From Bifidobacterium moraviense (GTDB lineage: Bacteria; Actinomycetota; Actinomycetes; Actinomycetales; Bifidobacteriaceae): 64,000 bases of DNA. The stretch spans positions 62,001-126,000 of the forward strand of contig NZ_JAAIIH010000005.1 in NCBI RefSeq assembly GCF_012932365.1, in the 5' to 3' direction. Within the stretch, counting starts at the first letter, position 1. Each line of letters opens with the position of its first letter. Position numbers and translations under genes: made by a program. Of this stretch, positions 1 to 10,101 are shown one piece after another. The notes under the pieces were generated by a model. That model worked only from the letters and a program-made list of their open reading frames with translations. It was not told where the DNA came from and searched no databases.

Positions 1-329
1 TTGTCCACGGTGATGGAGTTGCCTGCGTCGGAAGAGCCCCACAGGAACGCCCGCCAGTCCACGGATCCGGCTTGCGCCGCGGCCGAGTAGAACTCGTTTG
101 CGTAGCCGGATGCGGTGAGGTTGACGAACATGACGATGAGGCTGAACCCCATGAGCGTGCCGAGGCCGATCCAGTCGGCGCGCGTGCGTCTGGCGGCGAC
201 CGACTCGCGGACGGTGACGACGGGTTCCGGCTGCACGAACCGTCCTCCCGTCATCCATGCCGTCGCCTGTCGGACGTATCCGCGGATGCCGCGGCCTGCG
301 GACACGGCGGGTGATGCTGCGTTGACCAT
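1..329 (-). CDS. Family 39-type (ArnT/PMT, YkcB-like) membrane glycosyltransferase, N-terminal fragment
   Basis: This is the first 109 residues of a larger membrane protein; the rest lies beyond the window edge. About 53 residues of basic cytoplasmic leader precede a hydrophobic segment, followed by the motif YANEFYSAAAQAGSVDW and then AGNSITVD. These are the first extracytoplasmic loop signatures of YkcB/ArnT-type enzymes, which move sugars from a polyprenyl-phosphate carrier onto envelope acceptors. The ATG at 327-329 follows GGAGAACG, a fair ribosome-binding site. It lies 31 bp downstream of a family 2 glycosyltransferase on the same strand, matching the known pairing in which the GT2 enzyme makes the lipid-linked sugar donor. 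Family assignment is from recognised motifs only. Confidence 0.8.
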   Translation of the reverse strand, partial: MVNAASPAVSAGRGIRGYVRQATAWMTGGRFVQPEPVVTVRESVAARRTRADWIGLGTLMGFSLIVMFVNLTASGYANEFYSAAAQAGSVDWRAFLWGSSDAGNSITVD

Positions 330-360
330 CAGTTTGCGTTCTCCTTGCGTGTCCGGATGT

Positions 361-1368
361 TCATGCCGTCGCCGCGGCCGCGGCGGGTCCCGTCTTGCCC
401 GACGTCCCGGCGACCGCCGTCCTGCCGCGTCCGTCCGGTGCCGGCGGCACGGCGGCCTCGGCGTTCGCCCGCATGCGCGAAAGCGTGCGGCGCATGCGCC
501 ACATGCCGGCGAGGTCCTTGCGCACGGTGTCCGGGATGTTGACGGTGGTGCCGGCGTCCTCCACCCAGTGGACGGGGAACTCCCAGATGCGCATGTTAAC
601 GGTCTGCGCCAGCAGCAGCATCTCCGTGTCGAAGAACCATTCGTCGTCCCGGATGAGGGGCAGCAGATACCGCGCCGCCTCGGACGTCATGCCCTTGAAG
701 CCGCACTGGGCGTCGTGGAACGCGGCTCCCAGCATGACGCGCAGCATGGTGTTGTAGGTGCGCGAGATGACCTCGCGCTTGGCGGAGCGGACGACCTGCG
801 ACTCGTCGAACAGGCGGCATCCGATGGACACGTCGGCCCCGCCGTACAGCAGCGCGCCGATGAGCTCGTCGGTCTGCGCGATGTCCGTGGACAGGTCCAC
901 GTCCATGTAGGCGACGACCCGTGCCCGGGATTCGCCCCACGCGAGCTTGAGCGCACGGCCGCGCCCCTTGGCGGGGATGCGGATCGCGCGGACCCGTTCG
1001 GGGTACTGCGCGGAGAGCCGCTCGGCGATGCCCCAGGTGGCGTCGGTGCTGGCGTTGTCCGCGATCACGATGTTCCAGGTGTAGGCCCAGCCCTCGCGTC
1101 GGTGCGTCTCCAGATGGTTCATCAGAGTGACGACCGAGGCGGCCAGCTGCTCCTGCTCGTTGTAGACGGGGATCACGATGTCCGCGTCCACGCGGCGCGG
1201 GGCGCCGGCGTGCTGGGCGATGACGTCGGCGGGGCCGGGAACGCCGGCGCCGACGGCGACGGCTTCGACGGTCCGGGAACCGCCGTCCGTGGGAAGAGCG
1301 TCGCTCCGACGGGGAGCGGCTGCCGGCGCTGCGGGGCCGGCCTGCGGAATGTTGGTTTCGTTGTTCAT
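361..1368 (-). CDS. Family 2 glycosyltransferase (polyprenyl/dolichyl-phosphate sugar synthase type)
   Basis: This 335-residue protein probably loads a sugar from a nucleotide donor onto polyprenyl phosphate at the cytoplasmic face. After about 60 residues of low-complexity leader comes the GT-A fold: IPVYNE near residue 66, IADNASTDAT, the metal-binding AYMDVDLSTD near 154-163, then AQCGFKGM and WFFDTEML in the acceptor half. There is no obvious C-terminal membrane segment. I chose the ATG at 1366-1368. The longer frame would begin with a TTG inside a strong palindrome at 1440-1467, which is unlikely, and a weak -10-like TTCGAT sits 7 nt before the chosen ATG. ATG 1375-1377 is an alternative. 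It forms a pair with the downstream family 39 enzyme. Confidence 0.85.
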   Translation of the reverse strand: MNNETNIPQAGPAAPAAAPRRSDALPTDGGSRTVEAVAVGAGVPGPADVIAQHAGAPRRVDADIVIPVYNEQEQLAASVVTLMNHLETHRREGWAYTWNIVIADNASTDATWGIAERLSAQYPERVRAIRIPAKGRGRALKLAWGESRARVVAYMDVDLSTDIAQTDELIGALLYGGADVSIGCRLFDESQVVRSAKREVISRTYNTMLRVMLGAAFHDAQCGFKGMTSEAARYLLPLIRDDEWFFDTEMLLLAQTVNMRIWEFPVHWVEDAGTTVNIPDTVRKDLAGMWRMRRTLSRMRANAEAAVPPAPDGRGRTAVAGTSGKTGPAAAAATA

Positions 1369-1439
1369 GGTCCCCATCGAACCGTCGCAGCCCGAACGCG
1401 AACCGACTTCCCCGTGCGATTCCTCCCGGAAAGACGGCA

Positions 1440-1467
1440 AAGCTTTCAGGAGGTTTCCTGAAAGCTT
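1440..1467 (-). terminator. Perfect 12-bp hairpin after the Ltp-repeat gene
   Basis: Arms AAGCTTTCAGGA (1440-1451) and TCCTGAAAGCTT (1456-1467) pair perfectly around GGTT. The hairpin is 75 bp downstream of the Ltp-repeat gene stop, and read on the minus strand it is followed by a TTTGCCGTCTTT stretch. A terminator is the simplest reading; the weak U-tract leaves an mRNA-stability or binding-site role possible. Confidence 0.5.
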
Positions 1468-1541
1468 GCCGAATATCCGTGACCCCGCCGTGATCGGGAC
1501 ATCATCATGCGTTCATGACATGGCGAGGGTATCTTCCGCAC

Positions 1542-2141
1542 TCAATCGTTGAGGTGCTGAATGGCGTAGTCCGCTTCGGATTGGGTGAACTTGTCGCCGT
1601 ACTCGCTCGTCAGCTGATCGTGGATCGCGTTGGGAGACATGGCCATATCCTTCTGATAGATCTTTGCCTTGGCCAGCGCATTGGCATTCCAATCCGTCTG
1701 AACGTTATCCGCTGCGTATTGGGCAGCTTCCTGAGAGAACTGTCCACCGTATTCGCTCGTCAGCTGAGCGAGTAGACCTGCCTTCGACATATGCATCACG
1801 TTCGCATAGGTATCGGCCTGCTTTAGCGCGGATTGGTATTCCGCGGGCACGCTCGGCTCGGCGGACTGCTGAGGCTGCTGCGCCGATTGTGACGGAGCCG
1901 CGGTTTGGGACGGTGCATCGTTCTGCGTCGTGGTCTGCTGCTGCGATGTGGTTTGTTGCGACACGGTCGTCGGAGCGGATGACTGATCACCCGTCGACTT
2001 CATGCCTTGTCCTCCGATGGCCGCTACCGCGATCACGACGATCACCCAGAACCACCAACGCTTCCAGATCGGCTTTTTGGTCTTCTCCGCATTCTTGCCG
2101 TTCACGGGCTGCGTCTGCGCAGTCGTTTTCGAGTCTCCCAT
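1542..2141 (-). CDS. Membrane-anchored protein with two Ltp (host cell surface-exposed lipoprotein) repeats
   Basis: This 199-residue protein has a basic, Lys-rich start, one membrane span near residues 29-44 (rich in W, V and I, no lipobox cysteine), a Ser/Thr/Gln/Pro-rich linker to about residue 98, and two roughly 48-residue repeats. Each repeat contains a (L)TSEYG(G/D)xF motif followed by a (E/S)xAxYA motif. That is the Ltp domain, first known from a Streptococcus phage lipoprotein that blocks superinfection by acting at the cell surface, and common in chromosomal surface proteins of Gram-positives. The start at ATG 2139-2141 follows AGAAAGAAGAACG. It is transcribed away from the sensor kinase, and the two may share a control region. 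Its function here is unknown; a phage-exclusion role is only a family-based possibility. Confidence 0.8.
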   Translation of the reverse strand: MGDSKTTAQTQPVNGKNAEKTKKPIWKRWWFWVIVVIAVAAIGGQGMKSTGDQSSAPTTVSQQTTSQQQTTTQNDAPSQTAAPSQSAQQPQQSAEPSVPAEYQSALKQADTYANVMHMSKAGLLAQLTSEYGGQFSQEAAQYAADNVQTDWNANALAKAKIYQKDMAMSPNAIHDQLTSEYGDKFTQSEADYAIQHLND

Positions 2142-2304
2142 GGTCGTTCTTCTTTCTCGAATCTCGATAGGTCCATGCTCACGGTATGAAAACATGCATC
2201 GTTGCCGCTACTGTCCGACCGGTCGTTTCTCTCTGCCCGTTCGGGCAACGTGCATGTCAACACGGTGCCCGTTCGTCCCATGGTGTCGGACCGCGGAATG
2301 GCGA

Positions 2305-2310
2305 TACGGT
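2305..2310 (+). promoter_or_regulatory. -10 hexamer TACGGT 6 nt before the histidine kinase start
   Basis: TACGGT ends 6 nt before ATG 2317, so transcription would begin at about the start codon (leaderless mRNA). The nearby GGTGGAG is too close to the ATG to act as a normal ribosome-binding site. Confidence 0.5.
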
Positions 2311-2316
2311 GGAGTC

Positions 2317-3855
2317 ATGCTTCAATCAGACAGACCGCATCGCGCCATGCCGAGACCATGGGCGCATCCGCAGACGCCGGCGCCGGACGAGGTGCCGGTG
2401 CGCACGCGTCGCTGGTGCACGGCCGTGATGATCCCGTGCGCGGTCTTCTGCTGTCTGGCGCAGTGCTCGTTCGCCGCGCAACGGTACGTGGCCGACGCCG
2501 CGAACGCCATGGGCACGCTGATGATCGTCGCCACGCTGCTGTCCTTCGTGCTGCCGTTCGTCCTGCTGCTGCGCGACGCACGCCCGGAACCGGTGTTCTG
2601 GTGCTGCTGCGCGATCGTCTCGCTGCTGCCCTACAGCCCGGCGCTGATGCTGATGTCCCTGACCTCGCTGCTGGCGAGGAGGCGCGACCGGTCGCGCACG
2701 CTGCGCGCGATCGTGGCCGGATCCGTCGTCTCGGTGTGGGCCGAGACGCGTGACGCCTATCATCCCGCGGACTCCTCGTTCTGGCACATGGTGTTCGCCA
2801 AGCCGGGAACCGGCACCAACGGCGTGCCGCTGGTGCCGCTCACCGACGACCTGACGATCGTCATCTTCGCCATCGTCGCGGCGATGACGGAGACGCTGGT
2901 CGCCGTGCTCATCGGACTGCACATCCGCTCGAAGGCCGCGCTCGACGAGGCCGACGCCCGCGTGAACGCGGCGCGGCACCACGCGGAGAACCTGCAAACG
3001 GACCTCAACAACCAGCAGCTCGCGGACGCCATCGCCGCCGAGGCGCACGACACGCTGGCGCACTCGCTGTCGCTCATCGCGCTCAACGCCAGCGCGCTGC
3101 AGACCGAGGCGTCGCACCTGCCCGATTCGGCGCAGGCCCGCACGCTGGCGCAGAAGGCCGAGGACATCCGACGTCAGTCGGCGGGCGCGCTGGACGAGGC
3201 CCATTCGATCATCAACATGCTGCGCGACCCCGCACAGGCATGGCGGCAGCTCGGGCCTTCCACGAGCACGTCGCTGACCCGCGAATCGCTGGACGATCTC
3301 ATCACCGACGTCCGCAACAGCGGCATGCAGCTCAACACCTGGATCGACATCAGCCAGATCAGCACCCTGGACGACGACATCGCCAAGGTGGCGTACCGCG
3401 CGGTGCAGGAGGGACTGACCAACGCGCGCCGCCATGCGCCCGGCACGCCGGTGTCGCTGGAGGTCGCCGCCGCGCCTCAGGACGGCGTGCACATCCACAT
3501 CAGCAATCCGGTCCCCGCCGACCGGGAAGCGACGCGTGAGGCGGTTCCCCCCGCGCCGGACATGCCGGCGTCTGCGACGACACCGTCCGCGCCGTCATCG
3601 ATCGCGCCGGCACAGGCCGCGGCACCCGTCTCCGGGACACCCGCATCCGGGAAACCCTCATCTCGCACGGGCGCGTTGCCGTCTCCCGACCCGGCGTCCA
3701 GACGGGAGACGCCGCCCGGCGTGCCGGAGGCCCGCAACGGCGCCGGTCTGCCCGGGCTGGTGGCGCGCGTGCGTTCCGCGGGCGGCACCTGCCGGTACGG
3801 CGTCGACGAGCGACATGTCTTCCACGTCGACGTGACGCTGCCATGGCACGGTTAA
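2317..3855 (+). CDS. Two-component sensor histidine kinase, HisKA_3 (NarX/DesK-like) family
   Basis: This 512-residue membrane kinase is predicted to phosphorylate the regulator encoded 1 bp downstream. The N-terminal half carries several hydrophobic spans, one more near residue 200, then a short coiled coil and the dimerisation motif EAHDTLAHSLSLIALNASA with the phospho-acceptor at His244. The N-box is QEGLTNARRHAP (Glu365, Asn369) and the G-box NGAGLPGLVARV starts at Asn474. Oddly, about 75 residues of Pro/Ala/Ser low-complexity sequence (roughly 399-473) separate HIHISNPVP from the G-box, where the ATP lid normally sits. The start follows a -10 hexamer and has no useful ribosome-binding site. 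The signal sensed cannot be told from the sequence. Confidence 0.9.
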   Translation: MLQSDRPHRAMPRPWAHPQTPAPDEVPVRTRRWCTAVMIPCAVFCCLAQCSFAAQRYVADAANAMGTLMIVATLLSFVLPFVLLLRDARPEPVFWCCCAIVSLLPYSPALMLMSLTSLLARRRDRSRTLRAIVAGSVVSVWAETRDAYHPADSSFWHMVFAKPGTGTNGVPLVPLTDDLTIVIFAIVAAMTETLVAVLIGLHIRSKAALDEADARVNAARHHAENLQTDLNNQQLADAIAAEAHDTLAHSLSLIALNASALQTEASHLPDSAQARTLAQKAEDIRRQSAGALDEAHSIINMLRDPAQAWRQLGPSTSTSLTRESLDDLITDVRNSGMQLNTWIDISQISTLDDDIAKVAYRAVQEGLTNARRHAPGTPVSLEVAAAPQDGVHIHISNPVPADREATREAVPPAPDMPASATTPSAPSSIAPAQAAAPVSGTPASGKPSSRTGALPSPDPASRRETPPGVPEARNGAGLPGLVARVRSAGGTCRYGVDERHVFHVDVTLPWHG

Positions 3856-3856
3856 G

Positions 3857-4699
3857 ATGGCCAACGTGAGCGAGAAGAGCAGCGACGACGGATACGGACG
3901 GGTGCAGGACGCGGGGAACGCGGGCACGGGCATCGTCACGGGTGAGGCAGTGCCCGGATCGGCCAAGCAGGGCATGACCGTCCCGCACGCGGACGGCGCG
4001 GAAGCGCCGGACGCGCGGACGCCGGTGAACGCACGCACCGTCACCGTGAGCGTCATCGACGACGACCCGATGATCTGCCAGGCGATGAGCCTGATCCTCA
4101 CCGACTATTCGTCGGGCCGCCTCACCGTCATCTCCACGTCCACCGACGGCGCGACCTGTCTCGAACGGGCCGCGGCGGAGCACCCCGACGTGGTGCTCAT
4201 GGACATCGCCATGCCCGGCATCGACGGCATCGAGACGACGCGGCGGCTGCGGGCGCTGCCCGACGCGCCGCACGTGCTCATGCTGACGTCGCTCAGCCCC
4301 GCGGGCACCGTGGAACGCGCGATCGAGGCAGGGGCCGAGGGATTCGTCTCCAAGACCGACGCGCCGGGCGAGATCATCCGCCGCGTGCTGGGCGTATGCG
4401 ACGGCGACCCGCAGTTCAACCCCTCCAGCCAGCGCCAGCTCATCGCCGACCTCAACGTCTCCCGGCCGCAATCCCGGAGGGACGAGGCCAGGGCGCTGCT
4501 GGACCGGCTGCCGGAGCGCGAACGCGAGGCCGTGGTCCTCGCCGCCGAGGGATTCACCAACGCGGAGATCGCCCAGCGCATGTTCATCTCCGAACGCACC
4601 GCGAAGGCCCACCTCTCCTCCGCCGCCGACAAGCTCGACATGGGACGGGTCCAGATGGCCCGGCTCGTGGAGCGCGCCGACCTGCCCATGCGGCCGTAG
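3857..4699 (+). CDS. Response regulator, NarL/LuxR family
   Basis: This 280-residue regulator is the likely partner of the kinase immediately upstream, with the two genes 1 bp apart. An unusual leader of about 60 residues precedes the receiver domain, whose landmarks are the acidic triad DDD, the phospho-acceptor in VVLMDIAMPG (Asp116), the Thr/Ser position in LMLTSL and the Lys in FVSKTD. The C-terminal LuxR-type helix-turn-helix includes LPEREREAVVLAAEGFTNAE and SERTAKAHLSS. The first ATG lacks a good ribosome-binding site, so translation may be coupled to the kinase or start a little further in. Target genes are unknown; the divergent Ltp-repeat gene is the nearest candidate. Confidence 0.92.
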   Translation: MANVSEKSSDDGYGRVQDAGNAGTGIVTGEAVPGSAKQGMTVPHADGAEAPDARTPVNARTVTVSVIDDDPMICQAMSLILTDYSSGRLTVISTSTDGATCLERAAAEHPDVVLMDIAMPGIDGIETTRRLRALPDAPHVLMLTSLSPAGTVERAIEAGAEGFVSKTDAPGEIIRRVLGVCDGDPQFNPSSQRQLIADLNVSRPQSRRDEARALLDRLPEREREAVVLAAEGFTNAEIAQRMFISERTAKAHLSSAADKLDMGRVQMARLVERADLPMRP

Positions 4700-4837
4700 C
4701 GTCCTTCGCCCGTCGTCCATCATCCGTCGCCCGCCCATCGCCCGTCCATCCGCCGCCGGTCCGCCGCCGGGCACATACACGCACGTTGCTAGGGTGGAAC
4801 CATCGGCGCACGAAGCGCCGCAAGCCAAGGGGGTCGC

Positions 4838-6985
4838 ATGGCGATCAATGCGCAGGAACTGACGCTCAGCAAGGTGTTCACGCCGGATTTCCGACTGACC
4901 ATCCCGTCCTTCCAACGCGCATACGTGTGGAAGGTGCAGAACATCCTCCAGCTCGTGGAGGATCTCGAGCAGGCATGCAAGACCCCCGGCATCCCCTACT
5001 TCCTGGGGTCGCTCATCCTGGTGCGCGAGGAGGACCGCCGGTTCAGCGTCATCGACGGCCAGCAGCGACTCATCTCGCTATCGATCATCATCGCGGCGCT
5101 GCGCGACCACGAGCAGGACGCCGACTGGATGGAGAAGCTCGACGGACTGCTCATGGAACACGGCGACAAGCTGCGCGGCATCGAGCACGAGCCGAGACTG
5201 ACCCTGCGCGAGCGAGACGCCGCGTTCTTCCGCGAATACGTGCAGGAAGGCAACCTCGAGCCGCTGTTCGACCTCAACGAGGACGACCTGCCCACCGGCG
5301 CCCAGCGCAACATCTTCCGCAACACGCGCGCCGTGTACGATGCGCTCGACAACCTCGACGCCGACGAGCGGCATCATCTGGCCTCGTACCTGGTCAACGG
5401 CGTCACGCTGGTGATCGTCACCACCGATGACCTGGACGGCGCGCACCGCATCTTCGACGTGATGAACATGCGCGGACTGCCGCTGACCGCCGCCGACGTG
5501 TTCAAGTCGCACGTCGCCGCGGCGCTCTCCCCCACGCAGCTCGACGCCTACGCCGCGCGGTGGGACGACATCATGGACCCGCTCGGCGACGATTCGCCGG
5601 TCATCGAACGCTTCTTCACCGCCCTGACCGTGATCCTCACCAGAGACCGGGCCCGAGGCAACCTGATCGACGACTTCACCACGCGCGTGCTGCGCCCATA
5701 TCTGGACGACGGGAAGGCCGCCGCGTTCATCGACGACGTGCTCGCCCCATACTCCATGGCATGGCGCGTCATCGAACGCCCGTCCGCGGCGACGGCGCTG
5801 CCCGGAAACGTCACTGACAGGCTGGAGGCGCTGAACGACTACGGCAGCGACGAATGGAAGCCCGTGGCCATGTGGGCGCTGGTCCACTCGTTCCGCGGAC
5901 TCGGCGATCCCGACGCCTCGCCGTTCGCACCGGCAGACACGGCGCAGGCAGACACGCCGCAGCGCGCACGGCATGGCTCGCACGCGGGAGCCGGCGGGAC
6001 CGCCGACCTGGGCGCGCACGACCTGCAGCGGCTGGACGACGTCCTCGCCGCGCTGGAACGGGTCACCGGCGTCGCCACGCTCACCCGCATGAGCGCCTAC
6101 GACCGTCAGGCGCTGCCGGTCAACGCCGTCCGCGGACTCGACAAGGGACTCGCGCTGCGGCAGATCAGCTCGCTCAACGTCGGCTCGCGGGAACGCAACG
6201 CGGCGCTCATCCGCCTGCACGGCAACTTCCAGGGCGAGGACGACCTCGCCCGGCTCCTGCTCGTCCGAGCCAACGAACAGCTGACCGGCCGCCGGCTCGC
6301 CAGGCCGCGACGCCTGTGCGTGCTGCCCATCATGCCGTTGGACATCGCGCACGCGGCATCGTTCTCCGGCTGGTCGCAGGACGACCACGACCGCTGGCTG
6401 CCGCGGCTGGGCAACATGGTGCTGGCGCAGGGCGACCGGAAGCAGCTCGACTCGCTCTCCGAATACGCGGACCGCCGCGAACGCATCACGCTCAAGAAGG
6501 ACTCGCAACGGTTCCCGCTGACCAGACAGCTCAACGACTTCGGCGCGTGCACGCCCGAGATGCTGGCGCACCGGCAGGAGACGACGATACGGCTGATCGC
6601 CGAATACTGGGGCATCCGCTACGACGAGCGGCACACGGACCTGACGGAGAAGACCCCGGAGGAGCTGGATCCCGCATCCGCGACCGCGCGACCGCAGCGC
6701 GGGTCGAAGCGCGTCACCATCAGCCAGGTCATCGCCGCGGGACTCCTCATCCCCGGGGAGAAGCTGGTGTGGGAACGGCCGCGCAAGGGCGAACGATGGT
6801 TCGCGACGGTGACCGAGAACGGACGCTTCCGCCTCGACGACGGATCGGAATATCCCACGCCGACGGCCGCCGCACGCGCCGCGGCGGGAGGACGCCGCAG
6901 CGGCGGACTCGAAGTGTGGAAACGCGTCTCCGACGGGCGCAGCCTCTCCGACATCTGGCAGACGTACCGCAGAGGCGCCGCGTAA
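4838..6985 (+). CDS. DUF262 protein with degenerate DUF1524-like region and C-terminal RAMA domain
   Basis: This 715-residue protein has three parts. Residues 1-250 are a DUF262 (ParB/GmrS-like) domain: IPSFQRAYVW near 22 and DGQQR at 73-77, the nucleotide-handling motif of GmrSD and SspE. The middle resembles the DUF1524 HNH region by position: RLGNMVLAQ is clear, but the usual EHxxP is replaced by CVLPIMP, so the catalytic His appears lost. Residues about 624-712 match the RAMA fold (TISQVIAAGLLIPGEKLVW, then FATVTENGRFRLDDG and PTAAARAA), thought to read modified DNA. AAGGGGG sits just before ATG 4838. A type IV-like restriction or sensing role is inferred from the domains. It stands alone with no methylase nearby. 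A Pro/Ala-rich insert lies near residue 370. Confidence 0.85.
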   Translation: MAINAQELTLSKVFTPDFRLTIPSFQRAYVWKVQNILQLVEDLEQACKTPGIPYFLGSLILVREEDRRFSVIDGQQRLISLSIIIAALRDHEQDADWMEKLDGLLMEHGDKLRGIEHEPRLTLRERDAAFFREYVQEGNLEPLFDLNEDDLPTGAQRNIFRNTRAVYDALDNLDADERHHLASYLVNGVTLVIVTTDDLDGAHRIFDVMNMRGLPLTAADVFKSHVAAALSPTQLDAYAARWDDIMDPLGDDSPVIERFFTALTVILTRDRARGNLIDDFTTRVLRPYLDDGKAAAFIDDVLAPYSMAWRVIERPSAATALPGNVTDRLEALNDYGSDEWKPVAMWALVHSFRGLGDPDASPFAPADTAQADTPQRARHGSHAGAGGTADLGAHDLQRLDDVLAALERVTGVATLTRMSAYDRQALPVNAVRGLDKGLALRQISSLNVGSRERNAALIRLHGNFQGEDDLARLLLVRANEQLTGRRLARPRRLCVLPIMPLDIAHAASFSGWSQDDHDRWLPRLGNMVLAQGDRKQLDSLSEYADRRERITLKKDSQRFPLTRQLNDFGACTPEMLAHRQETTIRLIAEYWGIRYDERHTDLTEKTPEELDPASATARPQRGSKRVTISQVIAAGLLIPGEKLVWERPRKGERWFATVTENGRFRLDDGSEYPTPTAAARAAAGGRRSGGLEVWKRVSDGRSLSDIWQTYRRGAA

Positions 6986-7149
6986 GCGCCATGCCGGGCG
7001 GAATGCCCGGCGATCCTCCGCCGTCCCCTGAACGAAAGGGCCGCGTTCCCCCATCATGCCGAGCGGAGCGCGGCCCTGCTCCCGTCATCCTGACGCCATC
7101 CTGCCGCACATGGGCGGGGCGCCGTACTCTCCCGTCAGCCGTACTCTCC

Positions 7150-7270
7150 CGTCATCCTGAGCGAAGCCCTTCAGGGCGCAGTCGAAGGATCCTTGGACGC
7201 CCGGGAAACGGACATCCCGGAGAGTCCAAGGATCCTTCGGATCCGGCGTTCACCTTCGCTCAGGATGACG
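7150..7270. repeat. 121-bp nested inverted repeat (REP-like) in the acnA downstream region
   Basis: Outer arms of 17 bp (7150-7166 and 7254-7270) both read as the CGTCATCCTGAGCGAAG type. Inner arms GAAGGATCCTTGGAC (7184-7198) and GTCCAAGGATCCTTC (7224-7238) are perfect, and a small CCGG stem sits at the centre. The 321-bp gap between the DUF262-RAMA gene and acnA holds this element, a short tandem of GTACTCTCCCGTCA at about 7123-7154, and the acnA hairpin. It resembles widespread intergenic palindromes; its role is not known. Confidence 0.75.
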
Positions 7271-7306
7271 TTTGTTCGGACGACGAAAACGTCGCCCGAA
7301 CAAACG

Positions 7307-7307
<1 letters not shown>
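7268..7307 (-). terminator. 18-bp hairpin overlapping the acnA stop codon
   Basis: Arms 7268-7285 and 7290-7307 pair with one G-U or mismatch around AAAA. Read on the minus strand, the stem opens at the last base of the acnA stop codon. No clear U-tract follows, but the stem is the strongest local structure and acnA is convergent with the upstream plus-strand gene. Confidence 0.55.
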
Positions 7308-10021
<2,714 letters not shown>

Positions 10022-10101
10022 GCTTCCTCCGTGCTTGAACGTCGTTGTGTGGATGATCCTGATTATCCGCGCAACAGTGGTCGGTTACGTAAACATGAAC
10101 T

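Noticed and set aside
1542..2141. Ltp-repeat gene as prophage remnant
   Set aside because: No phage structural, integrase or replication gene is nearby, and Ltp repeats are common in chromosomal surface proteins.
5078..7057. Long minus-strand frame over the DUF262-RAMA gene
   Set aside because: Arg/Val-rich composition without a domain; the plus-strand reading has a ribosome-binding site and recognisable domains.
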